From positions 1 to 64,000 of the forward strand of contig NZ_AP021847.1 of NCBI RefSeq assembly GCF_009176705.1: DNA of 64,000 nucleotides. Reading direction: 5' to 3'. Made by a program: the position numbers and the translations under genes. The notes beneath the pieces are model-generated. The model made no database searches and had not been told where the DNA came from. It saw nothing but the letters and a program-made list of their open reading frames with translations. Positions 53,753 to 63,142 of the stretch are shown one piece after another; position 1 is the first letter of the stretch, and each line of letters opens with the position of its first letter. The stretch comes from Pseudoalteromonas sp. A25 (lineage in GTDB: Bacteria; Pseudomonadota; Gammaproteobacteria; Enterobacterales; Alteromonadaceae).

Positions 53753-55476
53753 TATGCTTTTACTCCCTTTTTAAGCCACATATCATCAACCGCACCGAGT
53801 TTAATTTGCATTGGGTACACATGCTCTTTCTCGTCTACACGAATATCCAAAAAGACCAATCGATCAGTTATTGCAAATGCTTTTTCTAGTGCCGCATCTA
53901 ACTCGCTAGGGTGGTCAACTCGTATCCCGATATGGCCATAGCTTTGCGCTAAGGCTACAAAGTCTGGTAACGATTCCATGTAAGAGCTAGAGTGCCTTCC
54001 TCCGTACATCATATCTTGCCATTGTCTTACCATTCCAAGGGAGCGGTTGTTTAATGAAACAATTTTCACAGCAAGGCCATATTGCAAGCACGTCGAAAGC
54101 TCCTGAATGTTCATCTGTATTGAACCATCTCCGGTAACGCAAACTACGTGCTCATTAGGGAACGCCAGTTTAACTCCCATAGCAGCAGGTAAGCCAAATC
54201 CCATCGTGCCTAAACCACCCGAGTTTATCCACTGCCTAGGGTTCTTGAATGGGTAGTATTGTGCTGCAAACATTTGGTGCTGACCAACGTCAGAACAAAC
54301 ATAGGCATCACCATTGGTTACCTCATAGACCTTCTCAACTACAGTTTGCGGCTTAATTACCTCTTTGCCTAATTCGTAAGATAAGCACTGCTGCGAACGC
54401 CATTGTGTAATTTGTTGCCACCAATCCTCTTGAGCACTTCGATCGATTCGACTGCTACTTTTATCAATTGCAGCTTGTAGTTGCTCCAATACAGTTGCCA
54501 AGCATCCTACAACCGGTATGTGTGCCTTGATGGTTTTTGAAATTGAAGTAGGGTCTACATCGACATGCACAATCGTGGCTTCTGGGCAAAATTTCTTAAC
54601 ATTATTCGTTACCCGATCATCAAATCGCGCGCCTAGCGCTAAAATGACATCGGCGTTAGCCATCGCTTTGTTAGCCTCTAAATTACCATGCATGCCTAGC
54701 ATACCGATAAAGTTAGGGTGCGTTCCGCTAATTCCCCCAAGTCCCATCAGAGTATTTGTGATCGGAGCATTCAGTGTTTCAACCAGCTCGGTAAGCTGCA
54801 CTGACGTATTAGACAAAACAATGCCACCACCTGAATAAATAACAAGTCGTTTAGCACCTAATATCGCTTCAACTGCTTTCTTAATTTGCTTCGGGTGCCC
54901 TTTAACGCTTGGGTTATAAGTCCTCATATCGATACGCTCTGGCATCACATAATTAAATTTTAGCTGAGGGTTTAGAATATCCTTGGGCAGCTCGACCACA
55001 ACCGGACCTGGACGACCAGTACTAGCTAAATAGAACGCTTTAGCGAGTATTGTTGGGATCTCCTGAGCATCTCTACAGTTAAAGCTATGTTTGACTATCG
55101 GTCTTGAACATCCAACAATATCGGTTTCTTGGAACGCATCATCACCAATCAAATTTGATGGCACTTGACCTGAAAGTACCACCATTGGTATTGAGTCCAT
55201 ATAAGCGGTGGCGATACCCGTAACGCAGTTCGTTGCACCTGGGCCAGATGTGGCAAGCACAACGCCAACATTACCAGTAGCTCGGGCGTAACCATCGGCC
55301 ATATGTGTTGCGGCTTGTTCATGACGAACCAAGATATGTTCAATTTCGGTTTGTTGGAACAGTGCATCATATAAATCTAAAACTGATCCGCCTGGGTATC
55401 CAAATATATACTCAACGTCTAGTGCCCCGAGTGCCTTTACAACTAGCTCTGAGCCATTGTATTGCTGTGTTTTCAT
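53752..55476 (-). CDS. ilvI: acetolactate synthase large (catalytic) subunit
   Basis: The 574-residue ThDP/FAD enzyme condenses pyruvate to acetolactate, or with 2-oxobutyrate to acetohydroxybutyrate, the first common step of Val/Leu/Ile synthesis. Motifs: [36 protein letters not shown] (catalytic Glu), [15 protein letters not shown] and ThDP-binding [20 protein letters not shown] 55476 is chosen: GAGGA lies six bases upstream, whereas the in-frame ATG at 55482 directly touches it. A leader peptide and intrinsic terminator precede the gene. Confidence 0.94.
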   Translation of the reverse strand: MKTQQYNGSELVVKALGALDVEYIFGYPGGSVLDLYDALFQQTEIEHILVRHEQAATHMADGYARATGNVGVVLATSGPGATNCVTGIATAYMDSIPMVVLSGQVPSNLIGDDAFQETDIVGCSRPIVKHSFNCRDAQEIPTILAKAFYLASTGRPGPVVVELPKDILNPQLKFNYVMPERIDMRTYNPSVKGHPKQIKKAVEAILGAKRLVIYSGGGIVLSNTSVQLTELVETLNAPITNTLMGLGGISGTHPNFIGMLGMHGNLEANKAMANADVILALGARFDDRVTNNVKKFCPEATIVHVDVDPTSISKTIKAHIPVVGCLATVLEQLQAAIDKSSSRIDRSAQEDWWQQITQWRSQQCLSYELGKEVIKPQTVVEKVYEVTNGDAYVCSDVGQHQMFAAQYYPFKNPRQWINSGGLGTMGFGLPAAMGVKLAFPNEHVVCVTGDGSIQMNIQELSTCLQYGLAVKIVSLNNRSLGMVRQWQDMMYGGRHSSSYMESLPDFVALAQSYGHIGIRVDHPSELDAALEKAFAITDRLVFLDIRVDEKEHVYPMQIKLGAVDDMWLKKGVKA

Positions 55477-55519
55477 CCTCATTCCTCAGAATTATCAGTA
55501 CCTGTTGGTAATTTCAACC

Positions 55520-55546
55520 AAAAAAAAACCCCGCATTTGCGGGGTT
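55520..55546 (-). terminator. ilvIH leader attenuator (intrinsic terminator)
   Basis: On the minus strand AACCCCGCA (55546-55538) pairs perfectly with TGCGGGGTT (55535-55527) around two bases, followed by nine T residues. It lies 15 bases after the leader peptide stop and about 45 bases before the ilvI start. GCGGGG in the end of the leader coding sequence (55576-55571) can pair with the CCCCGC arm instead, giving a mutually exclusive antiterminator. Confidence 0.85.
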
Positions 55547-55561
55547 AAAGCGTAAATTTGC

Positions 55562-55633
55562 TCAACACGGCCCCGCTGGACTTAAAGATAAGACCACGAC
55601 TAGGACATGTAGGTTAGATAAAATACGTTTCAT
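55562..55633 (-). CDS. ilvIH leader peptide (transcription attenuation)
   Basis: ATG at 55633-55631 opens a 23-codon frame ending in TGA at 55564-55562. The peptide starts MKRILSN and continues LHVLVVVLSLSPAGPC: five Leu, four Val and one Ile among 23 residues, with the core LVVVL. It lies between a promoter-like pair and an intrinsic terminator ahead of ilvI. This is the design of classical branched-chain amino acid attenuators, where ribosome stalling at Leu/Val codons prevents terminator formation. E. coli ilvIH is controlled by Lrp and not by such a leader, so the arrangement resembles ivbL-ilvB or ilvGMEDA logic. The Shine-Dalgarno is weak. Confidence 0.8.
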   Translation of the reverse strand: MKRILSNLHVLVVVLSLSPAGPC

Positions 55634-55672
55634 TTTTGGTATTAATTTTTATTTTGTCAATTTACTGAGTTC

Positions 55673-55701
55673 ATTAAATGTTGTTTTGTAATGCATGTCA
55701 A
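55673..55701 (-). promoter_or_regulatory. Sigma-70 promoter of the ilvIH leader
   Basis: On the minus strand TTGACA (55701-55696), a 17-base spacer and TTTAAT (55678-55673). Initiation near 55666 would give a leader of about 33 bases before the leader peptide ATG. A second TTGACA (55660-55655) lies too close to the leader ATG to serve this transcript. Confidence 0.65.
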
Positions 55702-55819
55702 GGGCAGATACACAAAAGCGCATAAAAAAAGCAAATACTGTAAGTATTTACACTCATTAAAGCTAAAGTTTAACGAAGGAATGCGATTAAAAGAAAATAA
55801 TATGCAAAAAGGAGGGGGT

Positions 55820-55848
55820 CAAAAATAGGCTGACCAAACGCCAGCCTT
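55820..55848 (-). terminator. Rho-independent terminator after isocitrate dehydrogenase gene
   Basis: On the minus strand AGGCTG (55847-55842) pairs with CAGCCT (55832-55827) and is followed by ATTTTTG. It lies 17 bases after the stop. Confidence 0.65.
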
Positions 55849-55864
55849 ATCTTTTTAGGTTCTA

Positions 55865-56872
55865 TTATAAACGGTCAATAACAGCTTGAGTGAAATCAGT
55901 GGTTCCATGGTTACCACCTAAGTCACGAGTTGTACGGTCACCGCTCTTAATTACATCTGCAACTGCGCTTCTGATGCGTTCTGCAGTTTCGCCCATCTCT
56001 AGATACTCAAGCATTTGAATCGAAGCTAAGATGACTGACGTTGGGTTAGCAAGGTTTTTACCAGCGATATCAGGCGCACTACCGTGAACTGCTTCAAAAA
56101 TAGCGGCATTCTCACCAATATTTGCACCAGGCGCCATACCTAAGCCACCTACAAGACCCGCGCACAGATCTGATAAAATATCACCAAATAGGTTTGTTGT
56201 TACAATTACGTCAAATTCTTCAGGAGTCATCACTAACTTCATGCATGTCGCATCAACAATCATCTCTGCCGATTCGATATCAGGGTAACGCTCGCCAACT
56301 TCGCGCGCTACTTTCAAAAACAAACCAGAAGTCGACTTAAGGATATTCGCTTTATGGACAGCCGTTACTTTTTTACGGCCTTCACGACGTGCTAACTCAT
56401 ACGCAAATGTTACGATTTTTTCAGCACCTTCGCGTGTAATTTTTGACATCGCTTCAGCTTCATTGCCATCATCAGAAACTACCTGGCCAAGACCAGAGTA
56501 CATACCCTGAGTGTTCTCACGTACTGTGATGATGTCGATGTCTTCGTAACGCGCTTTCGTACCAGCAAATGATTTTACTGGACGTACGTTAGCATACAGA
56601 CCAAATTGCTTACGCAACGTAACGTTTATAGAAGTAAAACCTTCACCAACTGGCGTCGTCAATGGACCTTTTAAAGTGATTTTGTTCTTTTCAATCACTT
56701 CTAAAGTTTCTTTAGGAAGTAGTTCACCAGTTTTTTCTAGTGCTGCAAGACCTGCATCTACAAATTCATAGTCAAAATCACAGCCTGCTGCATTTAAGAT
56801 TTCAATTGCAGAGTCGATAATGCTAGGACCTATGCCGTCGCCTTTAATCACGGTAATGGTTTGCTTTGCCAT
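55865..56872 (-). CDS. isocitrate dehydrogenase, NAD-dependent type
   Basis: The 335-residue beta-decarboxylating dehydrogenase converts isocitrate to 2-oxoglutarate. ITVIKGDGIGPSIIDSAIEILNAAG, LKGPLTTPVGEGFTSINVTLRKQFGLYANVRPVKSF, ITVRENTQGMYSG and VTTNLFGDILSDLCAGLVGGLGMAPGANIG match the NAD-IDH/homoisocitrate/isopropylmalate superfamily. The SxNVxLRKxFxLYANxRP substrate loop and the length favour NAD-isocitrate dehydrogenase over LeuB or the long NADP enzyme. ATG 56872 follows AAGGA; a GTG at 56923 would add 17 atypical residues. Confidence 0.85.
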   Translation of the reverse strand: MAKQTITVIKGDGIGPSIIDSAIEILNAAGCDFDYEFVDAGLAALEKTGELLPKETLEVIEKNKITLKGPLTTPVGEGFTSINVTLRKQFGLYANVRPVKSFAGTKARYEDIDIITVRENTQGMYSGLGQVVSDDGNEAEAMSKITREGAEKIVTFAYELARREGRKKVTAVHKANILKSTSGLFLKVAREVGERYPDIESAEMIVDATCMKLVMTPEEFDVIVTTNLFGDILSDLCAGLVGGLGMAPGANIGENAAIFEAVHGSAPDIAGKNLANPTSVILASIQMLEYLEMGETAERIRSAVADVIKSGDRTTRDLGGNHGTTDFTQAVIDRL

Positions 56873-57125
56873 TCTGGTTTTTCCTTTATCAAAAGTAATT
56901 TTGCACCATACCCAAATGGGCACTACTGAAAAGTTTAGTAAACAAAGAGGGAAGGTGCGTGTTCGCTTGAAAATTTAAGCGCGTTTTATAACAATTTATG
57001 CAGACATATACCAGTAAGTAATGACAATTACCCATAAATAAGGCTTATGCTTGTTATAGGTAGTATTTATTGCGTAAATAACACACGAAATATCGATTTA
57101 TACTGGCGGTATTAAATACTTTATT

Positions 57126-58817
57126 TCAATCAACGTTGCAACTTGGACTTTGTGCAATAAACGCATCACAAAAAGAGGCCAAAGAGGGCCACTGCAAATC
57201 GCTTAGTACATTATCTAACAGCTGTGTTTGCCACGCACTGAGGGCTTGCGAACCACCCAAAGTATATATTGCCAGCAGCTTAATAGCGATGATTTGCTGC
57301 CCTAACTCATCTAACGTTTGCTTTTGCTCAACTTCAGATTTCAGAAATGCTTGATGTGAGGTAGAGTGTTTAAAATAACTTTCAACAAATGCCTCGAACT
57401 TTGATTCGTCTAAGCGATTAAAACCAAACAAATGAGCAATCGATACACCTTTATCTTCAATGTCTTCTGTACATGGTATTACAAGGCGCATGATATTCGT
57501 ATTGTGGTTATTTAAGATAAAATAAATGGCAGCTGTAAACGGGCTTAACAACTGTTCAAATTGCTCACCTTGGGCATGACTAAATAAGGTTATGATAAGC
57601 TTATTTATGTGAATGTATTTTTGCCAAACATCATTTGCAAACGGATGATGTAACTGTGAAATCAATGTTTCAAGCAGCACTCTTTGACACAATAATCCCG
57701 CCGTATCTAAACCAACCATAGTAAGACAATGGCGTAAAGTGGTTGCTTTTTGGCCTTGGCGATTATATTGTCTCGCCGCTAACTGTAACGCTTGCGTGAT
57801 TTGTGAAAAAGGCTTTATGGTTTTTTCTATCGCTTTAAACTCTAAAAACTGCTGTTTACCTAGGTTAGTAATTGCTTGCCAAATATCTGTATGTTCCACA
57901 TGCCCGCAATGAGCTACTGGCATTTGCTCGTTAAACCATATTGTGTAAAGCAATGTGTTATCTGACGTCACGATAGGCTGATACACGGGAGAAAATTGCT
58001 TAGTTGTTTTTATCATGCCTACTGCTTTGTTATTATCTAACAACGCCAACAAGTAGCCATTGTTTATAACCGATAGAACCAGCGCGCCTTGCCCCTTGTA
58101 ATTCACTAGCGAACCACCAGGGTAATGAATTATCTGCTTTGATAGCGCCATTAAAGAAAGCTGCGCAAATTCATTATGTGTGCCTAAATACAAGGATTTA
58201 ATCGCTTGTACTATCGTAAACGTTTTAACATTTGGTCTGGGTGTAATTGCTTTTGCTATTCGTTTAGCTAGCGTCACCAATATACTGGTGTTGTCGTATA
58301 AGGGGATCGCTTTATTGCCGGTTATGGCATTTGAGTACTTATCCAATCGCGACAGAATACGTTGTAATTGCCCGTTTGGAACGTTCGCACTGTTCAGCAT
58401 AGTGACAGCAAACTGGTGTCTTAGCTTTACCAATTTACTCTCTTGTTTACTCAAAGTAGCAGAACGAGCCAATTTGTTTGTTTCGTTGGAGCAACATAAA
58501 TAATCACTTAATGCTGCAATGACTAATTCTTCTGTAAATGACTCTTTATAACCGTTAGCGCAACAAAACGCACAAACCAAAATACACTGGTTAACAGTAA
58601 GGTTAGTTGTATAGCCATAATCTGATGCATAGAATTGCAGATGAGCGTGCATCGCATTTGGCTGAGCGTAATAACATTGTACGAAGCGCTCAGCTAATTG
58701 GGTAAGAGTAGGGTAGATAGCTGGCCATTTTTGCTTTTTATAATAAAGTCGAAGGGCTTGATGAGTGTGTTCAAACAACCGTTTTAGATGGACTGGACTT
58801 GGGGTAAATTCAGACAT
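57126..58817 (-). CDS. unrecognised 563-residue protein
   Basis: I do not recognise this family with certainty. From ATG 58817 the protein is mainly alpha-helical, without signal peptide or transmembrane segment. It has a helical N-terminal part (about 1-130) with clustered cysteines (QCILVCAFCCANG), a middle segment with beta strands (IHYPGGSLVNYKGQGALVLSVINNGYLLALLDN, about 250-290) and a helical C terminus. The middle may be a degenerate HD-GYP/HDOD-type signalling region, but no HD residues are evident. Start 58817 lies two bases after the DUF3192 stop, so it is coupled to that gene. A long in-frame extension to 58862 overlaps DUF3192 and is less likely. Confidence 0.65.
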   Translation of the reverse strand: MSEFTPSPVHLKRLFEHTHQALRLYYKKQKWPAIYPTLTQLAERFVQCYYAQPNAMHAHLQFYASDYGYTTNLTVNQCILVCAFCCANGYKESFTEELVIAALSDYLCCSNETNKLARSATLSKQESKLVKLRHQFAVTMLNSANVPNGQLQRILSRLDKYSNAITGNKAIPLYDNTSILVTLAKRIAKAITPRPNVKTFTIVQAIKSLYLGTHNEFAQLSLMALSKQIIHYPGGSLVNYKGQGALVLSVINNGYLLALLDNNKAVGMIKTTKQFSPVYQPIVTSDNTLLYTIWFNEQMPVAHCGHVEHTDIWQAITNLGKQQFLEFKAIEKTIKPFSQITQALQLAARQYNRQGQKATTLRHCLTMVGLDTAGLLCQRVLLETLISQLHHPFANDVWQKYIHINKLIITLFSHAQGEQFEQLLSPFTAAIYFILNNHNTNIMRLVIPCTEDIEDKGVSIAHLFGFNRLDESKFEAFVESYFKHSTSHQAFLKSEVEQKQTLDELGQQIIAIKLLAIYTLGGSQALSAWQTQLLDNVLSDLQWPSLASFCDAFIAQSPSCNVD

Positions 58818-58819
58818 GC

Positions 58820-59203
58820 TTACTTGGCCTTTTCGTAGGCCACACTTGCCGCAGGCCCCCACAGGATGAGCTGCCCATTATCAAATAACAATCCAGTACA
58901 TTCATCTTGTGTTGTGATCCCATCTGGTTTAACTAATTGAGTACGATAATAAACAATTTGTAAGGTCTTATCCTGATGCTTCTTCACATAAGTTAAATCA
59001 GGGCTTCCCAATGTTTCTAGTACCTCATCGAGCTCTATATTTTGATCAGGCTTTAACTTACTAATAAAGCGTTTGTTAAAGGCTTCACGGTCTTGCCATA
59101 TCATCGCTTGCGGGTCATCTTTATAATAATTGATCACCAACATCACAATCGTGGCATAAACAGCCAAACCTAACACTATATACTGCAATACTTTCTTTAT
59201 CAT
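58820..59203 (-). CDS. DUF3192 family protein
   Basis: The 127-residue protein has one N-terminal transmembrane helix (about 5-25: VLQYIVLGLAVYATIVMLVI) and a soluble domain with the DUF3192 features MIWQDREAFNKRFISKL, then LETLGSPDLTYVKK, IVYYRTQL and TTQDECTGLLFDNGQLILWG. Members are small, membrane-anchored and uncharacterised, with a fold like the SmpA/BamE class. It is upstream of, and coupled to, the 563-residue protein. A CCACC/GGTGG hairpin (about 59211-59227) lies just before its start. Confidence 0.8.
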   Translation of the reverse strand: MIKKVLQYIVLGLAVYATIVMLVINYYKDDPQAMIWQDREAFNKRFISKLKPDQNIELDEVLETLGSPDLTYVKKHQDKTLQIVYYRTQLVKPDGITTQDECTGLLFDNGQLILWGPAASVAYEKAK

Positions 59204-59269
59204 AGTAAACCCACCTGAAAACGGTGGAAGAGTATAACAGAGTGGCCACTTTGGCGTATAAAGTTGCGA

Positions 59270-60058
59270 CTAAACAACGCCATTTGCACACAGCCTTAAT
59301 TGCTTAAGATTAAAGCCCAAATGAATGTCTGTTCTGAGCGTTACCAATTGCTTACTGATGATATAGTCGTCCATTCCTGTAACTAACTTTTCTTTTGTAG
59401 AGGGTTTACAGTCAGAGTCTTCAATAGCGTCAGCTAACTCATTGTAATTTGCAACGAGTTGCGCAGCGGTCTTTTTACCAATCCCCGCAACGCCGGGAAC
59501 ATCATTGGTTTTATCACCTGCAAGCGCCCAAAAGTCAGCCAGTTTATCTTTTGTCACACCAAACCTTTCAAGAATGCAGTTATTCGTAAGCCAATGACGC
59601 TTAAAATAATCGTAAATGGAAATGTGCTCACTAAGTAAAGGGTAAAAGCCTTTATCCGTTGAGATTATAGTAGACTCGACATTCGCTTTGCTGGCCTTAC
59701 TCGCAAGCGTCGCGATGATATCATCGGCTTCATCTTGCTGAGGCATATAAGCAGTTACGCCATGTTCAACAAACCCTCTCGCAACTGACTCTAAATTAGC
59801 ACAGAGTAATTCTGGCATTGGCTTACGGCTATGCTTATAGTTTGGATAAAAGTGATATCGCCAGCTTTTTTGACCATCGAACACCGCGATAGCATGTGTG
59901 GCTTCAGTGATCGCAAGCAACTTTTTAGTCGCATGACTTACACGACTCTTACAAGACACTATTGTTTGTTGTTCGCTACGATGGGCTTGTTGTTCATCTA
60001 CTGCGTAGATGCGCCTAATTAAATTAAGCGCATCTATTAGGACTAGTTTTCTTTTCAT
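59270..60058 (-). CDS. xni: flap endonuclease Xni (ExoIX)
   Basis: The 262-residue 5'-3' nuclease-family protein is homologous to the N-terminal domain of DNA polymerase I. It has [68 protein letters not shown] and the helix-hairpin-helix [26 protein letters not shown]. Metal-binding acidic residues are in place. Family members cut 5' flaps in DNA replication and repair. Its ATG overlaps the ppnN stop (ATGA). Confidence 0.92.
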   Translation of the reverse strand: MKRKLVLIDALNLIRRIYAVDEQQAHRSEQQTIVSCKSRVSHATKKLLAITEATHAIAVFDGQKSWRYHFYPNYKHSRKPMPELLCANLESVARGFVEHGVTAYMPQQDEADDIIATLASKASKANVESTIISTDKGFYPLLSEHISIYDYFKRHWLTNNCILERFGVTKDKLADFWALAGDKTNDVPGVAGIGKKTAAQLVANYNELADAIEDSDCKPSTKEKLVTGMDDYIISKQLVTLRTDIHLGFNLKQLRLCANGVV

Positions 60059-61398
60059 GCTTTAATTTGGTAGCACGGTATGTATTTACTGCCAGGAAGT
60101 TTCATACGACCTTGCTCAACAAAAGCGCGTAACAGTTTATCCATATCCTTCATCAAAGACGTGTCACCGCTTAGCGTGTAAGGCCCGTGCTGTGCTATCG
60201 CTTTAATCCCTTCATCTTTTACATTACCGGCCACTATCCCAGAAAAAGCGCGACGCAAATTAGCAGCTAGTTGCTGGGTTGGTTGAGACAAATGTAAATC
60301 TAGCGCAGCCATATTCTCATGCGTGGGCGCAAAAGGCATTTGAAACTCGTTATCAATTTTAAGCGTCCAGTTGAAATAATACGCATCTCCATGCGCTTTT
60401 CGATACTCTCGAACTTCTTTCATACCCAGTTTCAGTTTTTTTGCCACAAGTGCGGGGTCATCAATGATCACTTCAAACTTTTTAAGCGCTTCATCGCCTA
60501 GGGTACTCTTAACAAACATACAAATTTCTTCGAAGTACTGCGCAGACTCCTTAGGGCCAGTAAGTATCACCGGTAAGCATTGCTTTTCATTTTCAGGATG
60601 AAGCAAAATGCCCAATAAATAGAGCAACTCTTCTGCGGTACCTGCGCCGCCCGGAAAAATAATAATTCCATGCGCGGTACGCACGAACGCTTCTAAGCGT
60701 TTTTCAATATCTGGTAGTATGACTAGCTCATTGACTATTGGATTGGGTGGCTCGGCTGCGATAATACTTGGCTCAGTTAAACCTAAATAACGATTACTGC
60801 TGATCCTTTGCTTTGCATGGCCTATCGTGGCCCCTTTCATTGGTCCTTTCATTGCACCTGGTCCACATCCTGTACAAATGTTGAGCCCGCGCAAGCCTAA
60901 CTGGTAACCCACTTCTTTTGTATAGCGATACTCAGTTTCATTAATTGAATGTCCGCCCCAACAGGTAATAATATTTGGATCGCTATTTACTTCAAGAGCA
61001 TCAGCATTACGCAACATGTCAAAAACCATATGCGTAATTTCACGAGGCGTATTTATTTGTGCTTCATGGCGTTGACAAATGAACAAAATGTCGCGTATTA
61101 CCGAGAAAATATGTTCATGAATACCTAAAATAATTTCATCATCCACAAAGGCCGTTTCTGGAGGGTTACTGAGCTCAATTTTAATACCACGTTCACGCGC
61201 GATCAGTTTAATGTCAAAGTCTTGATATTTATTGTATATTTCTGAGCTTGAGTCTGTATGACTGCCCACATTTAAAACAGCCAAAGCGCAATTTCTAAAT
61301 AGTCTATATCGCTCGCTGTTAGATGATTGTTGAAGTAAGTCTACCTCTAATTGAGATAACAGATTTAGTACGCCAGTGGGGTTTAACTGTACTTGCAT
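60055..61398 (-). CDS. ppnN: pyrimidine/purine nucleotide 5'-monophosphate nucleosidase
   Basis: The 447-residue LOG-family hydrolase (YgdH) cleaves nucleoside monophosphates to base and ribose-5-phosphate; E. coli PpnN is activated by (p)ppGpp. The LOG motifs [15 protein letters not shown] and the N-terminal [65 protein letters not shown] and [24 protein letters not shown] are near-identical to the family. ATG 61398 is chosen over ATG 61404 because AAGGAG lies seven bases upstream. xni is coupled downstream. Confidence 0.93.
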   Translation of the reverse strand: MQVQLNPTGVLNLLSQLEVDLLQQSSNSERYRLFRNCALAVLNVGSHTDSSSEIYNKYQDFDIKLIARERGIKIELSNPPETAFVDDEIILGIHEHIFSVIRDILFICQRHEAQINTPREITHMVFDMLRNADALEVNSDPNIITCWGGHSINETEYRYTKEVGYQLGLRGLNICTGCGPGAMKGPMKGATIGHAKQRISSNRYLGLTEPSIIAAEPPNPIVNELVILPDIEKRLEAFVRTAHGIIIFPGGAGTAEELLYLLGILLHPENEKQCLPVILTGPKESAQYFEEICMFVKSTLGDEALKKFEVIIDDPALVAKKLKLGMKEVREYRKAHGDAYYFNWTLKIDNEFQMPFAPTHENMAALDLHLSQPTQQLAANLRRAFSGIVAGNVKDEGIKAIAQHGPYTLSGDTSLMKDMDKLLRAFVEQGRMKLPGSKYIPCYQIKA

Positions 61399-61412
61399 AG
61401 GCATTCTCCTTG

Positions 61413-62963
61413 TTATTCACGAAGGCAAAGGCGATCACGACCGCTATTTTTTGCCTCGTAAAGTGCGCTATCCGCTCTATCAAATGCAGATAGCGGGGTG
61501 TCACCATCTTTAAATTGCGTTGCACCTAGAGATATGGTGATTTGTACTTGCGTCTCTTTAAATTTAAAAGGGATCGACTTTATAACGTTACGTAACTTTT
61601 CTAGGGGTGGTTTAGCATGTTGTAAATGCATACCGGGCATCAACACGACAAACTCTTCACCGCCGTACCGCGCGATAAAATCTGTCTTACGTATGGCTTT
61701 TTTCAGTGCCCTTGCTATAACTTGCAAAGTTTTGTCACCAGCACTATGCCCATATTTATCGTTGATTGATTTAAAATGATCAACATCAATTACAACCAGT
61801 GTCACGTCGCTTTTATTTATACCAAACAAATGAAACTCTTGGTTAAACCTGTCATCAAATGCGGCCCTGTTCGGTAGTTTGGTCAAGCCATCAAGTAAGC
61901 TTTTAAAACGTTGTTCTGACAGCCGCTTTTTATATGTATTTACTTTAGTCTCTAACACACTAATGCGGTCGTTAATTTTTTCAAAACTCTCATATAACGC
62001 TTTTTTATCTTCACTTTCAATGCGCTCACGCTCTATCAAGTCTTGGCTTAACAGTTTTAATTCGCCATCAACTAAGCTTTTTAATTCACTGATAGTCGTT
62101 GCTTTTTGTGTGTGACTATTCAACCGTTCAATTTTTGATTCTATCTGCTTATTTAAACTGCTAATTTGCTTATTTACACTCTGAGAGTGCTTAGTTGTTG
62201 CGACTATCGAGCTATTGAGCTCTTCTAAAGTTTGGTTTAGAGAAACCAAAAAGCCTTGCGCTGATTGACGCTCACGACTGATGCTCTTAACTATCACTTT
62301 AATAATATTCAATGCTGAATTGAGCAATGAATCGATACTATCATTTAAAGTAATCGCATTTTTTATCGCTTTGACTTCCTGAGATACGTCTTCATCAAAG
62401 GTCAGTTCATTCGCTAAATTTAATAGTTCGTTGGCGATCTCTGGTGACTGCTGCAATTGCTCTGCGTCATTTACGATATCCGCTTGCGATAATTTTAGTT
62501 GTAACGCTTGCTGATAAATACTCGAGAGCTTTTCGAGTACTGGTATGTAGTCACTCGTTGTGTTGATATTTGATAACTCATGGTCCAAAAGGTGACGTAG
62601 CTTTCTGCGCCCATCCTCGGGTAAGCCTCTGATTTTTTGCAGTTGCTTACCGGCCTGCATGATACTTTGCTGCAGAGAACGGTTGTTTGTACTAATGGTT
62701 GCTTCTTGATGTTTTAGGATATCATTCATCCCATCGATCAGAGGCTCTAGCTCTTCGAAATCCATGCCTTTTTGCAGCGCACTACGAAACTTAGCAAGCT
62801 GATTATCAAGTGCTACATCTTGCCCTTTACAACTTAGCGACAGCTTAGCGGCAAAATTAGATAACACATCCACTTGATGCTTGCGCGCGGTCTCTAAAGC
62901 CTTTCTAGCTTTTATTGTTTGTTCTAGCTTTTTTTCTAGAAGCGCAGAGTTTTTAGTTACCAA
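61413..62963 (-). CDS. diguanylate cyclase (GGDEF domain) with coiled-coil sensor region
   Basis: The 516-residue protein has a long helical, coiled-coil N terminus (about 1-350) and a C-terminal GGDEF domain. The active-site loop is [10 protein letters not shown] (GGEEF at 434-438), and the RxxD inhibitory site is R425-K-T-D428, so it probably makes c-di-GMP from GTP with product inhibition. [16 protein letters not shown] and [19 protein letters not shown] are typical. No transmembrane segment or PAS is seen, so it is cytoplasmic. It ends 15 bases before the ppnN start on the same strand, so it could be the first gene of the run. Confidence 0.9.
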   Translation of the reverse strand: MVTKNSALLEKKLEQTIKARKALETARKHQVDVLSNFAAKLSLSCKGQDVALDNQLAKFRSALQKGMDFEELEPLIDGMNDILKHQEATISTNNRSLQQSIMQAGKQLQKIRGLPEDGRRKLRHLLDHELSNINTTSDYIPVLEKLSSIYQQALQLKLSQADIVNDAEQLQQSPEIANELLNLANELTFDEDVSQEVKAIKNAITLNDSIDSLLNSALNIIKVIVKSISRERQSAQGFLVSLNQTLEELNSSIVATTKHSQSVNKQISSLNKQIESKIERLNSHTQKATTISELKSLVDGELKLLSQDLIERERIESEDKKALYESFEKINDRISVLETKVNTYKKRLSEQRFKSLLDGLTKLPNRAAFDDRFNQEFHLFGINKSDVTLVVIDVDHFKSINDKYGHSAGDKTLQVIARALKKAIRKTDFIARYGGEEFVVLMPGMHLQHAKPPLEKLRNVIKSIPFKFKETQVQITISLGATQFKDGDTPLSAFDRADSALYEAKNSGRDRLCLRE

Positions 62964-63142
62964 TATTAACTACTTCCATCATCTTCAGTGTTTTAACTTA
63001 AGTTTACATCAATTATTTGCGTTGTGTTTACGAATTTTATGTTCTTTGTAATTTATCGAACATATTGTGCTTTCACCGAGTTTTTTAGACATGCTTTGGT
63101 GTTTTGATATCCTCAAAGTATTAATTCCAACTCGGGCATACA

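Noticed and set aside
55655..55660. TTGACA as -35 of the ilvI promoter
   Set aside because: Initiation from it would fall inside the leader peptide. The TTGACA at 55696-55701, with a TTTAAT 17 bases later, fits the leader better.
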